Positions 26,462-35,670 of a stretch of DNA of 64,000 bases are shown here, piece after piece. The stretch is from Streptomyces atroolivaceus. Lineage in GTDB: Bacteria; Actinomycetota; Actinomycetes; Streptomycetales; Streptomycetaceae. Made by a program: the position numbers and the translations under genes. Numbering within the stretch: position 1 is the stretch's first letter; each line of letters opens with the position of its first letter. Below the pieces are notes generated by a model. The model was given only the letters and a program-made list of their open reading frames with translations, did not search any database and was not told the origin of the DNA. The stretch lies in the NCBI RefSeq assembly GCF_000717025.1, contig NZ_JNXG01000018.1:310001-374000 (forward strand). The letters run 5' to 3'.

Positions 26462-26968
26462 ATGCGTATCCGCCCGGTGGACATCGACGAGCTTCCGCTA
26501 CTCCAGGACATCGAGCGAGCCGCCGGGCAGTGTTTCCGGGGGGTCGGGATGGCAGAGATCGCTGAGGACGAGCCGCTCCTGGTCAGTGAACTGGCCCGCT
26601 GTCGGAGCAACGGACTGGCCTGGGTCGCCGTCGATGCGGCAGACGTTCCAGTGGCGTACCTCATCGCTGAACACGTCGACGGGAACCTCCACGTCGAGCA
26701 GGTGTCGGTACATCCTGATCAGGCACGGCGCGCCATCGGGCGCTCGTTGCTGAACCATCTGGCGGATCACGCTGCCGCGAGTGACGTACCCGCCCTCACC
26801 CTCACCACATTCGCCGAGGTCGCATGGAACGGGCCCTACTACGCGCGCTGCGGATTCCGCACACTTGACGACAGCGGGATCGGCCCGGGTCTTCGGGAGA
26901 TCCGCCGGCGGGAAACCGCTCACGGCCTGGACCGCTGGCCAAGGATCTGCATGCGTAGAGATCTGTGA
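26462..26968 (+). CDS. GNAT N-acetyltransferase
   Basis: 168 aa, ATG 26462. Starts MRIRPVDIDELPLLQDIERAAGQCFRGVGMAEIAEDEP, typical of a common actinobacterial GNAT group. The acetyl-CoA loop QARRAIGRSLLNHLADHAA replaces the usual Q-x-x-G-x-G/A with QARRAIG. Closing part ALTLTTFAEVAWNGPYYARCGFRTL. Divergent from the DUF4037 gene. Confidence 0.88.
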   Translation: MRIRPVDIDELPLLQDIERAAGQCFRGVGMAEIAEDEPLLVSELARCRSNGLAWVAVDAADVPVAYLIAEHVDGNLHVEQVSVHPDQARRAIGRSLLNHLADHAAASDVPALTLTTFAEVAWNGPYYARCGFRTLDDSGIGPGLREIRRRETAHGLDRWPRICMRRDL

Positions 26969-27615
26969 CTCGGCGCCTTCGCCGGGCGCGCCGATCCGAG
27001 AGGGCGGCGCTTGCGGCACATCTCGCATGCCTGTCCGACGGCAGTGCGCGACGCGGTCGCTGTGCAGCGAGCTGACGGTGCGTGAGGTACTTCGCACACC
27101 TCACTGCGGCGAGCCTCGATTCCGTGCGATGACTGGCAGGTGTGATCCGATGCCGGTTCGCCTTCGACAAACAGGTAGCGGTGCGGCTGGCCGAGCAGGT
27201 GGGTCAGCCCCCGGGTGAGACGCGTGAGCGCTTCCGCCGTGTCGTTCCGAGTACGACGAAGCCACCGCTCCCTGTCGTCGCCATGCTCGGAGAGACAGTC
27301 GTGCACAGTGAGGACAGCCGGCGTTCGCTGGGCATCCATCGGGACTGACCGGTCGCGACGGTCACGAAGGTCGCCGACTACTACCGGAGTCATGACCGGT
27401 CGCACGGCGAGCCTCGGAGAACGGGAAGGCGATGGCGCCGAGATCCTCCGCGCGCGCTGCGGGATGGCGTGACGTGCTCTTGCCGTGTGTCGTCAAGTCC
27501 GTGGAGTACGCAGGGGCCTCGTGTGCGCATTGCCGCGAGCTCGAGGGCCGCGGGCCCTTGCGGGCTCTCAGGCCGCCCGGCATGATCCGGAGCATGATGA
27601 CCAACCGAAAGGCCC
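26969..27615. other. Intergenic, no gene recognised
   Basis: About 650 bp with lower coding bias than the flanks. A minus-strand frame (27405 down to 26920) contains a plausible helical stretch (AEALTRLTRGLTHLLGQPHRYLFVEGE), but it has no start signal and runs into junk. It may be a decayed gene I cannot identify. Confidence 0.4.
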
Positions 27616-28098
27616 GTGCCGCGTAGACGGCCTGGCGCGCTTCGCGCCGATACTCCGGTCCCGCCCGTCTGGGGCCCTTGGACCTGCCGAATCCCCGGGT
27701 TGTCCGAGCGCACCTGCGCCGAGATCCAGCGCGCGGAGCGTGAGCACGGCGACTCCTGGGCCGGACTGTGGGACGGCTTGTGGGACGGGGCGGTGGAGGC
27801 CGCGCTCAGGCACTACCGGGCGTTCCTGCGACAGCCAGGCCGCTACCTGGACCTGTGCTTTCCAGCCTCTCCCCATCCGGACTCCTCGCTTGTCGACGTG
27901 GCGAACGCCCGGGCCATCCTGCAAGAGGCGTTGCGTTCGCTTCCCCAGCCGTCCCGCGCGGAACTCGGGCGGGTGGTGAGGTGTCTGGACGCAGAGCTTC
28001 GCCGCCGGACCCTCCCCGACCCGCATGCCTGCCGACGCCTGCAATGGCATGCCGAATGGTGGCACCGACGCCTCTACGACGGTGAATTCCGGTGGTGA
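27616..28098 (+). CDS. Hypothetical helical protein
   Basis: Up to 160 aa. The convincing part begins near 27700 (SERTCAEIQRAEREHGDSWAGLWDGLWDGAVEAALRHYRAFLRQPGRYLDLCFPASPHPDSSLVDVANAR). It ends HAEWWHRRLYDGEFRW, with repeated Trp and acidic/basic helices and good Streptomyces codon bias. The start is unclear: GTG 27616 has GAAAGG only 3 bp away, and TTG 27699 would give a shorter protein. No family recognised. Confidence 0.5.
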   Translation: MPRRRPGALRADTPVPPVWGPWTCRIPGLSERTCAEIQRAEREHGDSWAGLWDGLWDGAVEAALRHYRAFLRQPGRYLDLCFPASPHPDSSLVDVANARAILQEALRSLPQPSRAELGRVVRCLDAELRRRTLPDPHACRRLQWHAEWWHRRLYDGEFRW

Positions 28099-28357
28099 GG
28101 GGCTCAGCACGTCCCCGAATTTCCTTGTTGGCTGGCCCGTGGATTGCGCCATCTCGGCTCAGAGTATGTTGCGGAGGGCTCTGGTCTGGGTATTTGCCCG
28201 CGTGTATGTGGACTTGGAGGGTGCAGCGCCATAGGTGAAGGTCGTCCCGATGCGGTGGTGACGCCCCGCCAGGTCGCGAGAACCGAGCCCGCACGCCTTC
28301 CGCTGTGGGGGTTGGGGGAGGGGACCTGTACCCGCAGGAACAGACTGGAAGAGGGAC

Positions 28358-29203
28358 ATGGCAGAGTACGAGATCACGACCGCCGGCATCCGGGACATGG
28401 CGAGGTTCCTGGAGTGGGCCGACGACGAACAGTGGAACCCGGGGAAGCTGGACCATCTCCCCTTCCACGCGGCCGACCCGCACGGATTTCTCCTGGGGAG
28501 GCTGGACGGGGAACCCGTCACCTCCGTCTCCGCCGTACGGTACGGAGCGGACTTCGGGTTCGTCGGGTTCTACATCGCGCGGCCCCCTGTCCGCGGACAG
28601 GGATACGGGATCCGGACGTGGCAGGCGGCCATGAAACACCTGGACGGCCGGAACGTGGGCCTCGACGGCGTGATCGCACAGCAGGACAACTACCGCAAGT
28701 CCGGGTTCCGCACCGCCTGGAACCACGTGCGGTACGCGGGAGTGCCGGGCTGGGAGAAGACTGCCGGGGACATCGCAGTGGTCGATGCGGGATCCATTCC
28801 CTTCGGCAGTCTGGCGTCCTACGACCGCCGCTTCTTCCCCGCGCGCCGGGACGCCTTCCTCTCCTTGTGGGTGGGGGTGCCGGGCCACACGGCCCTCGTG
28901 GCGCTGCGGGAAGGCGAGTTGAGGGGTTTCGGAGTCGCGCGTCCTGCCGAATCCGGCGCGCGCGTCGGCCCTCTCTATGCCGCTTCCGACGACATCGCTG
29001 TCGCCCTGCTGAACAGCCTGTCGGCAGCTCAGCAGGGGGCGCCGGTGGCGCTGGACGTGCCTGATGTGAACGTGGCGGCGGTCAGGCTGATGGAGCGCCT
29101 AGGACTTGAACCGACCTTTGAGTGTGCACGGATGTACACCAGGGACACACCCGACATCGACATGGCAGGCATCTTCGCTGCGACCACCATCGAACTCGGA
29201 TAG
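28358..29203 (+). CDS. GNAT acetyltransferase with YitH-type C-terminal domain
   Basis: 281 aa. N-terminal GNAT domain (about 1-130) with FGFVGFYIARPPVRGQGYGIRTWQAAM, whose RGQGYG is the acetyl-CoA loop, and GVIAQQDNYRKSGFRTAWNHVRYAG. The second domain (about 140-281) contains YDRRFFPARRDAFLSLWVG and ALDVPDVNVAAVRLMERLGLEPTFECARMY, matching the YitH/HolE C-terminal GNAT-like domain. GTP-independent acyl transfer to an unknown amine. A perfect 36-bp palindrome lies 32 bp after the stop. Confidence 0.9.
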   Translation: MAEYEITTAGIRDMARFLEWADDEQWNPGKLDHLPFHAADPHGFLLGRLDGEPVTSVSAVRYGADFGFVGFYIARPPVRGQGYGIRTWQAAMKHLDGRNVGLDGVIAQQDNYRKSGFRTAWNHVRYAGVPGWEKTAGDIAVVDAGSIPFGSLASYDRRFFPARRDAFLSLWVGVPGHTALVALREGELRGFGVARPAESGARVGPLYAASDDIAVALLNSLSAAQQGAPVALDVPDVNVAAVRLMERLGLEPTFECARMYTRDTPDIDMAGIFAATTIELG

Positions 29204-29235
29204 CACGTCGACTTCCTGCGATCGACTCCGTCCAT

Positions 29236-29271
29236 GTCATGCCGGAGGCCGGTACCGGCCTCCGGCATGAC
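29236..29271. terminator. Perfect 36-bp palindrome (bidirectional terminator)
   Basis: GTCATGCCGGAGGCCGGT is followed directly by its exact reverse complement, with no mismatch over 36 bp. It lies between the convergent GNAT (+) and LLM (-) genes, so a two-way terminator is most likely. With no unpaired loop it is unusually symmetric and could equally bind a dimeric protein. Confidence 0.75.
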
Positions 29272-29493
29272 GGTGAGGGGGCCGCAAGGGATGACCACGC
29301 CGCCCACGACAGGCGGATCCGCTGTGGCGGCGAGGCCGAAGTCGTGGCGGCGTGTCTGACGGTGCGCTGTGCTCGTCCACGAGGTGGTCGTGGTCGCCGA
29401 CCGTACCGCCACAGGTCCTGACGGCTCATGAGCTCAGGACCGGCAAGGCTCCGAGGTGGTCCTGCCGGCCCGGCCGCCTCTGGGACTCACCCG

Positions 29494-30408
29494 CTACAGC
29501 TCACCGGCGAACGCCCCGGCCAGCTCGCGCCATTCGGCCCTCGGGAGGCCGCCGCCGCCCTCGTCGGCGGTGAGGACCTGGAGCGCCACGTGGTCGGCGC
29601 CGGCGTCGTGGTACTCCCGTGTCCGGGCCTTCACACGTTCGGCGTCACCCAGGGCGAAGAGGGCGTCCAGGAGACGAGTACTGCCACCACCGTCGAAGTC
29701 GCTCTCGGTGAATCCCAGGCGCAGCAGATTAGCCGTGTAATTGGGAAGTTGGAGGTACATCGCCAGCATGTTCCGCGCGGTGGCGCGGGCCCGGTCGATG
29801 TCGGTGTCGAGGACCACCGACAGCTCGGGAGCGAGGAGTGCGCCGGGGCCGAGCGCCGTGCGTGCCTCCGCGGTGTGTTCGGCGGTGACGAGATAGGGGT
29901 GGGCGCCCAGCGTCCGGCCGGAGGCGAGCTTCAGCATCTTCGGGCCGAGCGCTGCGATGATCCGGCGCTCGGGGCCCACGGGCGGGGTCGTGGTGTCGAG
30001 CGCGTCGAGATAGGCGGCCATCGCGCTGTACGGCCTCGAGTACTGCGGCACCATCGGGCCGTGGCTGACGCCCAGACCGAGCACGAACCGCCCGCGTGCC
30101 GACGCTTCGATCTCGGCGATCCGGGCCGCTACCTCCTCGGCGGACTGGTCCCAGATGCTCAGGATGCCGGTGGCCACAGTGACCGTGCGTGTGGCGGTGA
30201 CCACAGCCGCGGCGTCCTCGATGGAAGGGCTGCCACCGATCCACAGCGTGCCGTACTCCAGTTCCTCGAGCTCGGCCACCGCCTCCGCGATCGCTTGTCT
30301 GCCCGGGCCGTCCGTCCGCGACCCGTGCAGGGCGCTGCTCCAGATACCGACCCGTCCGAATGCCTCACGTGTCTCAGAAGTCATGGTGTGCTCAACAGCG
30401 ACACTCAC
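29494..30408 (-). CDS. LLM-class F420-dependent oxidoreductase
   Basis: 304 aa TIM-barrel enzyme of the luciferase-like group. Marks: FGRVGIWSSALHGS, ELEELEYGTLWIGGSPSIED, VTATRTVTVATGILSIWDQSAEEVAARIAEIE, RGRFVLGLGVSHGPMV, and the C-terminal DAGADHVALQVL. The short N-terminus and the TIGR03620-like pattern point to the F420 branch. GTG 30408 is used, with an alternative ATG at 30384. Substrate unknown. Confidence 0.9.
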   Translation of the reverse strand: MSVAVEHTMTSETREAFGRVGIWSSALHGSRTDGPGRQAIAEAVAELEELEYGTLWIGGSPSIEDAAAVVTATRTVTVATGILSIWDQSAEEVAARIAEIEASARGRFVLGLGVSHGPMVPQYSRPYSAMAAYLDALDTTTPPVGPERRIIAALGPKMLKLASGRTLGAHPYLVTAEHTAEARTALGPGALLAPELSVVLDTDIDRARATARNMLAMYLQLPNYTANLLRLGFTESDFDGGGSTRLLDALFALGDAERVKARTREYHDAGADHVALQVLTADEGGGGLPRAEWRELAGAFAGEL

Positions 30409-30824
30409 CCCCTATTCCCGGCTGGACGGGGTTCATCCGAATGGGTGCCGGTCACGGCAGCGCCACCCGGACCCCGTACCGGCGAAGTGGCCCCCCTCGG
30501 GGCCTTTGAGCGCGTAGCTGAGCGGGTACGTGGCCGGATGAACCGAGGTGACCTGAGGTGCCGACCCCACAGGGAACGTGGAGCGGCTTCCAGAACTTGA
30601 GGTGGGGCGGCGGTGACATCCGCAGACCAGGGCGAAGGTGAAGGACGGACGGTCCTCCCGGATCGCAACGGCGCGGACGGAACCTCACGACCGGCGGCTT
30701 GTGTCCACATAGGGACCGACCGTTCCACGGACGTTCACGATGTCCTTGCCGAGGGGCTGTGTGCGAGCCGAATCCCCGGGATTGGCTTCGCGACGTCCAG
30801 TTCTACGCAACAGACGAGGCACCC
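30409..30824. other. Divergent promoter region, no gene seen
   Basis: Lies between the LLM gene and the glycerophosphodiesterase gene. Open frames here are short and basic without start signals. No clear operator symmetry was seen. Confidence 0.45.
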
Positions 30825-31898
30825 ATGGCCCTGAGACACTCAGCCGTCGCCCTTGCTCTTCTCTCTGCGCTTGCCTTCCCGGCGACCGCGCAGGCTGCCA
30901 TGGCCGCTCACACGCATGAGCCGGTTCGGAAAACCGCGTTCGACCTGCAGGCCCACCGCGGAGGCCTCGGCCTGACCACGGAGGGATCCCTCGAGGGCTT
31001 CGGTAAGGCGCTACGCCTGGGTGTCAGCACTCTGGAGCTGGACACGCAGGTCACCAGGGACCGGAAGGTGGTCGTGACACACGACCGGCAGGTCAGCGCT
31101 CAGAAGTGCAAGGACACAGCGCCGCTGACGACGGGTGACCCGATGTTTCCGTATGTCGGCAAGTACATCAAGGATCTGACGCTCGCCCAGGTCAAGACGA
31201 TGGACTGCGGATATCAGCAGTTGCCCGGATTCCCCGAGCAGGAGCAGATCAAGGGCTTCCGCATGGTTGAGCTGAGGGACGTCCTCGATCTGGTGAGGAA
31301 CTACGGGGCCAAGCGGGTCAAGCTGAACATCGAGACGAAGGTGGAGGCCGGAGCACCCGAGCAGACCGCGCCGCGCAAGCTCTTCGTCCGTCGTGTCTTC
31401 GAGGAGATCCGCCGTTCCGGTATCGAGAAGCAGGTGTCCGTCCAGTCCTTCGACTGGGGGGCGTTGAAGGAGATGCACGAACTCGCACCTGCCTACCCCC
31501 TCGTGGCGCTGACGAACTACGACTTCCTCCAGGTGGGGAAGCCCGGAGCTTCGCCCTGGCTCGGCGGAGTCGACGCCGATGACTACGACGGAGACTTCGT
31601 GAGGGCTGCCGCTTCCGTCCCGGGGGTGACCACACTGTCCCCGAACTACGGATTCCCGCAGAACGGTACGATCGGCGACCCCGAGTTCCGCTTCTACCCC
31701 GACAGGAAGATGATTCGCGACGCACACCGGCGTGGGCTGAAGGTCGTCCCCTGGACCTGTGACGACCCCGCCACCATCGAGGCGCTCATGGACATGGGCA
31801 TCGACGGCATCATCACCGACTACCCCGACCGCGTACGGGAGATCATGGCCGCCCGTGGTATCCCTCTGCCCGTCTCGTACCCTGCGCCGCGACGCTGA
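30825..31898 (+). CDS. Secreted glycerophosphodiester phosphodiesterase
   Basis: 357 aa, ATG 30825 preceded by GAGG. Signal peptide about 1-25 (cut near AQAAMAA). GDPD core: FDLQAHRGGLGLTTEGSLEGFGKALRLGVSTLELDTQVTRDRKVVVTHD, which holds the catalytic H-R, the metal ligands E-x-D and the second His. Closing barrel part GLKVVPWTCDDPATIEALMDMGIDGIITDYPDRV. It hydrolyses glycerophosphodiesters to glycerol-3-phosphate outside the cell; a role in phosphate or carbon scavenging is inferred. No PHO box was identified. Confidence 0.93.
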   Translation: MALRHSAVALALLSALAFPATAQAAMAAHTHEPVRKTAFDLQAHRGGLGLTTEGSLEGFGKALRLGVSTLELDTQVTRDRKVVVTHDRQVSAQKCKDTAPLTTGDPMFPYVGKYIKDLTLAQVKTMDCGYQQLPGFPEQEQIKGFRMVELRDVLDLVRNYGAKRVKLNIETKVEAGAPEQTAPRKLFVRRVFEEIRRSGIEKQVSVQSFDWGALKEMHELAPAYPLVALTNYDFLQVGKPGASPWLGGVDADDYDGDFVRAAASVPGVTTLSPNYGFPQNGTIGDPEFRFYPDRKMIRDAHRRGLKVVPWTCDDPATIEALMDMGIDGIITDYPDRVREIMAARGIPLPVSYPAPRR

Positions 31899-32024
31899 CG
31901 ACCGGCGCGCCGCCCACGGCAAGCGAGTGCCCACATCCGGCTCGCCGTCGCCTGCACCGTCGTCCTGGGAGAGGCGCACCCGACCACGACCGGGGGTGCC
32001 GGTCGGAGTGGGAACGCGCCTTGC

Positions 32025-33239
32025 TCAGCGGTGACGAGGCCGCAGCACTCCGGCGAGCAGGAACGCCAGCAGTCCGGCAAGTGGCACCACCAGAAGACCT
32101 GCCCGGAGACTGGTCGCGTCGGTCACCAGGCCGACGATCGGAGGCGAGGCCAGGAACCCGAGGCGCATGAGCCAGGAGACGATCGCCAGCCCTGAGCCGG
32201 GCTTGAGGCCCGGAAGTTCGTCCGCCTCGTGCATGGCCGCGGGTACCAGCGTCGCCACCCCGAACCCCGCCGCGGCAAAGCCGAGAATCGTGCCGGGGAC
32301 GGTGGGGACAGCAAGGGCAAGGCCCATGCCGGCTGCTGCTATGAGGCCGCCTGCTCGCGCCACCGTACGCTGGCCGAACCGGTCGACGAGCCGGTCGCCG
32401 ATGATGCGTCCGACGAACTGGGCCCCCACCAGAGCGATGTAACCGAAGGCCGCGAGTGTGATCGATGCTTGCAGCGAGCCCGAGAGGTAGAGCGTCGCCC
32501 AGGAACTGCCCGCGTCTTCGACGAGGGTGCCGGCCGTCGCGATGAGGACGAGTGCGGCCAGCACGTACACGGTGCGCCGGCCCGGCACCGCAGGGCCCGC
32601 CGAGCGTTTCACGAGGCCGTCGCCGTCGCCGTCGGATTCCGGGACCCGGTCGTTCTCGGGGCCGGTCAAGCAGAACCGCAGGGCGACACACGCCGCGATC
32701 GCGAACACCACGGCCGAGAAGGTCAGGTGCTGGCCCCTCGAGAGGCCGAGCGCGATCGCCGCGGCGGCCATGGACCCCCCGGCGACGGCGCCGATGGACC
32801 AGATCGCGTGGAAGGAATTGATGATGGAGCGTCCGTAGCGGCGCTGCACCCGCAGTCCATGGGCGTTCTGCGCGACGTCGGTGACGGAGTCCATCGCTCC
32901 GGCCAGGAACAACGCTCCCGCGAACAGCGCGACCGAGTCGGCCAGGCCGGCGGCGAGAATACCCGCACCGGTCAGCAGGGTGCCCGTCACCGCCGCCCGC
33001 GCCGACCCCAGCCGGCGGATGGCCGCTCCGGCTGCGAGGCCTGCCACGAGGGCCCCCGCCGGGAAGGCTGCGACGGCCAGCCCGTAGACGGCGTTGCTCA
33101 TGTCCAGATCAGCTTTGATCTGCGGATATCTCGGCAGGAGCTTGGCGAAGAGAGCCCCGTTGGTGAAGAACAGTACGGCTACGGCTGCACGAGCCCGCCG
33201 TTCGGCCTGAGCGGGCCGGCTCGGTGTGTCAACGGTCAT
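32025..33239 (-). CDS. MFS transporter
   Basis: 404 aa, 12 predicted helices. ATG 33239 chosen because the promoter and operator lie just upstream (33246-33273); the longer open frame would put that DNA inside the gene. Starts with RARAAVAVLFFTNGALFAKLLPRYPQIKADLDMSNAVYG, typical of the YbjJ/FucP-like inner-membrane branch. Loop 2-3 has AAIRRLGSARA and helix 5 region has FHAIWSIGAVAGG. Likely an exporter or sugar-type transporter; substrate unknown. Convergent with the GDPD gene. Confidence 0.9.
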   Translation of the reverse strand: MTVDTPSRPAQAERRARAAVAVLFFTNGALFAKLLPRYPQIKADLDMSNAVYGLAVAAFPAGALVAGLAAGAAIRRLGSARAAVTGTLLTGAGILAAGLADSVALFAGALFLAGAMDSVTDVAQNAHGLRVQRRYGRSIINSFHAIWSIGAVAGGSMAAAAIALGLSRGQHLTFSAVVFAIAACVALRFCLTGPENDRVPESDGDGDGLVKRSAGPAVPGRRTVYVLAALVLIATAGTLVEDAGSSWATLYLSGSLQASITLAAFGYIALVGAQFVGRIIGDRLVDRFGQRTVARAGGLIAAAGMGLALAVPTVPGTILGFAAAGFGVATLVPAAMHEADELPGLKPGSGLAIVSWLMRLGFLASPPIVGLVTDATSLRAGLLVVPLAGLLAFLLAGVLRPRHR

Positions 33240-33245
33240 TCGAGA

Positions 33246-33273
33246 ACCATATATATCAGGCGTACGAACGTAC
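33246..33273 (-). promoter_or_regulatory. Promoter with inverted-repeat operator for the MFS gene
   Basis: On the minus strand GTACG-TT-CGTAC (33262-33273) lies 7 bp upstream of a TATATAT stretch (33248-33254), in a conspicuously AT-rich spot only about 10 bp before the ATG. The layout suggests a -10 with a repressor site over the -35, of TetR or MarR type. No regulator gene is adjacent. The short leader implies near-leaderless translation. Confidence 0.5.
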
Positions 33274-33885
33274 ACTCGCCGCCTGTGCGGCACATGCTCC
33301 ACGGGACCGGGTCGTGTGGCGACAGGCCAACGGCCCCACCGTCGAGTGCCGGTTCCCATGGCCAGGCAGGGCGTGGTCGACCGCCTCGGCACCGCACCCC
33401 GAAGGAGGGACCTGCGAGACGATGCGCCTTCCAGCCGCGCGGCGCCGCGATGTGTCATGACCTACGTCGAGAAGAGGGCGTCCACGTGAGGGCATCGCCG
33501 TCCGGTCACATCCCTGCGGGCGCGTTCGCGGGATCATATGCCCCACGTGCACCCCAAGCCGTCCGCTCCGTGCGCACACCGGTCGAACCCTCGGGCGCAC
33601 GGCCGGGCGGGCACTTCGGACGCGAGAGGCCGGTGGTGCCGGTGTGGCTTACGTCCGGCGGGGGAGTGGGGGTTCATGACCGGGGGTGCCGAGGGCGCGT
33701 GACACCGACACCTCAGAGGTGTAGCTCAGCGAGTGGCACCACGGATGCGCACGGTGCACTCGGGCCGGTACGCAGACCTACCAGCGCCTGGCATGTACCG
33801 TGCGTGGGCTCCGGCCGACGGCCGACCGGCAGCGTCGTACTCACACGCCCTCAGGCACTCCCGCCGTCCATTCTTCTGAGCTCGG
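33274..33885. other. Intergenic, no gene seen
   Basis: No supported coding frame. A stretch near 33716-33745 resembles a tRNA D-arm, but the rest of a tRNA is missing. Confidence 0.5.
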
Positions 33886-34497
33886 TTACTTGGCAGGCTC
33901 CGCGACTTCGTCGCGCTTCGCAGCCGGCACCGGGCTGTAGTAGACGGAGCGTCCCTGCTTGGAGCGCTCCAGCAACCCTTGGGCGACGCCGTGCTCGAGA
34001 GTGTTGCGGACCACGGTGACCTGGGCCGGGCGCTGCGGGTGGGTCTCCGTCAGGGCGGCGGTCACCTCGGCGGCGGACTTCGGCTCCCTCTGATCCGCCA
34101 GATATCCGGTGACCAGCTCACGCCACGTCGGCTCGCCGGCCTCCTTGGGTGCTGCCGTCTTGGCGGCGGAGGTCTGCTGCGCGGCGCGAGTGCGAGGCTT
34201 GGACCCCTCTCCTCCTCCCTTGGCGGAGGACTTTCCCTTGGCCTGGCGGGCGGCGGGCACGGACGCCGCCGCCTTCCGGCCGTTGCCCTTGCGGGCAGCC
34301 GGCTTTCCGGGGCCACCCAGCACCTCTTGCATCTTGACCAGGATCTGCTCACCCTCCTCCAGGCGGACGAGCTCGTCCTGCAGCCGGGCCAGCTCGGCAC
34401 GCGCCTGCTCCTGCTCGGTCCGGTTGGCGGCGAGATCGTCCGTGATCCTCTGCGCGTAGTCTGCGCTGATGCCGGATGTAGGAGTGTTTTCGGACAT
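33886..34497 (-). CDS. Coiled-coil / Lys-Ala-rich / winged-helix protein
   Basis: 203 aa. N-terminal coiled coil (about 14-58: YAQRITDDLAANRTEQEQARAELARLQDELVRLEEGEQILVKMQ) is followed by a basic, Ala/Lys/Gly-rich spacer (about 62-120: KPAARKGNGRKAAASVP..., KGKSSAKGG). The C-terminal winged helix (about 125-190) has TWRELVTGYLADQREPKSAAEVTAALTE and LEHGVAQGLLERSKQGRSVYYSPVP. It looks like a DNA-binding regulator with a histone-like linker, a design seen in several conserved Streptomyces proteins of unknown role. ATG 34497. Confidence 0.8.
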   Translation of the reverse strand: MSENTPTSGISADYAQRITDDLAANRTEQEQARAELARLQDELVRLEEGEQILVKMQEVLGGPGKPAARKGNGRKAAASVPAARQAKGKSSAKGGGEGSKPRTRAAQQTSAAKTAAPKEAGEPTWRELVTGYLADQREPKSAAEVTAALTETHPQRPAQVTVVRNTLEHGVAQGLLERSKQGRSVYYSPVPAAKRDEVAEPAK

Positions 34498-35320
34498 GCA
34501 GTCCTCGTCTTTCGTCGTGTCTCAAACGGGTATGGGCGGCTGATGCTACCCACAAACGAAGGCAACGCCCCAGTGGATGCCGATTTACCACAGATGCAAG
34601 GCCTTCCTCGGCGCTCGATCGCAAGGAACCGGGGCGTGCTGCTTCACAGGTTGAGGTTCCCAACGCCACGCTGAATGCGAGTTGTTGGCGCGAAGTTGCG
34701 GATGCAGGAACCGCGATCAGGAAGTTCGGGCGGGCGAGCCGTTGGTCGTCCGGCCGGAAAGTCCTCTCTGGGCAAGCTGTCTGCCGAGGAGCGGTACACC
34801 GTCGAGCTCCGGCCCTCGTGAGGCCGGGTCCCCACACGGGTGGACGCGAACGAGCGACGGCGAGCAGTGCGGGCTGGTGCGGCGAGACCGGTCTCGGCGT
34901 CACCCCTGGTGGGGCACTCGCCTCCTCGTTCAGGGTGGGCAGGTGCGGGGCGCGGATGTCCGCGACCGCTTCGGCCGCGAGCCCGGGAGCGTGAAGTCGG
35001 ACCATCGCCCCTGTGCCACCCGGCATGTACGAAGGTGTCAGGGCTTCCACGGTTTTCACGTCGGTCCGTGAGCACTGCCTTCGTGCGCGGTTCGCTGACG
35101 GGAGGACCTTGCCGGGGCGCCGGGAAGGTCTCAGCGGTCAGCCGTGATCATTCGTGGGACGAGGGTCGACGATCCGGCGGCAGGAGTCCGTAGTTCGTGC
35201 ACAAATCGTGCCGTAGGAGTGAGTCGGGTCCACTGGATGTGCACATAGCGTCGTTGCTCTCTGGTGGGGGCCGGTTTCGCCATGTAGCGTCACTGCCAGA
35301 TGTCGTGGTCCGCCGTACCT
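34498..35320. other. Long intergenic stretch without a supported gene
   Basis: About 820 bp between the winged-helix gene and the cold-shock leader. An AT-richer patch (34530-34600) upstream of the winged-helix gene is probably its promoter. Other frames are basic shadows with no start signals. Confidence 0.45.
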
Positions 35321-35340
35321 GCCCGCGCTTCGGTGCGGGC
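35321..35340 (+). ncRNA. UUCG-capped hairpin in the cold-shock leader
   Basis: GCCCGCGC-TTCG-GTGCGGGC forms an 8-pair stem (one G-U) closed by a cUUCGg tetraloop, about 80 nt before the cold-shock ATG. Long structured leaders are typical of cold-shock genes. This may be a leader element or an upstream terminator; the first is my preference. Confidence 0.45.
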
Positions 35341-35419
35341 GTTCTGCTGTGCCGGTTCGGGCCATGACATCTCCGGGACCGCGCGGTGCGGCGCCGGATA
35401 TCAACGGGAAGGCACGAGC

Positions 35420-35623
35420 ATGGCCAGCGGAACCGTCAAGTGGTTCAACGCCGAAAAGGGTTTCGGCTTCATCCAGCAGGACGGCGGCGGGCCGGACGTC
35501 TTCGCGCACTACTCCGCCATCAACGCCACTGGCTTCCGGGAGCTCCAGGAAGGCCAGGCCGTCACCTTCGACGTCACCCAGGGCCAGAAGGGCCCGCAGG
35601 CGGAGAACATCACGACTGCCTGA
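35420..35623 (+). CDS. Cold-shock protein (CspA family)
   Basis: 67 aa single OB-fold RNA chaperone. RNP1 (GFGFI in [12 protein letters not shown]) and RNP2 (VFAHYSAI) are intact, and the start [18 protein letters not shown] is classic. ATG 35420 follows GGGAAGG. Binds single-stranded RNA/DNA and melts mRNA structure. Monocistronic: leader hairpin upstream, terminator 18 bp downstream. Confidence 0.97.
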   Translation: MASGTVKWFNAEKGFGFIQQDGGGPDVFAHYSAINATGFRELQEGQAVTFDVTQGQKGPQAENITTA

Positions 35624-35640
35624 TCCGGTAGTCGAGTCGC

Positions 35641-35670
35641 CCAGGCCCCGGACACGATCCGAGGGCCTGG
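35641..35670 (+). terminator. Hairpin terminator of the cold-shock gene
   Basis: CCAGGCCC pairs with GGGCCTGG around a 14-nt loop, 17 bp after the stop codon. Confidence 0.75.

Noticed and set aside
33716..33745. Stretch resembling a tRNA D-arm (GTAGCTCAGCGAGTGGCACC)
   Set aside because: No acceptor-stem partner, anticodon arm or T-loop (GGTTCRA) within the expected distance, so not a tRNA.
32229..34019. Long plus-strand frame over the MFS gene and its promoter
   Set aside because: Shadow frame; no domain, and it would run across an AT-rich promoter and the MFS start.
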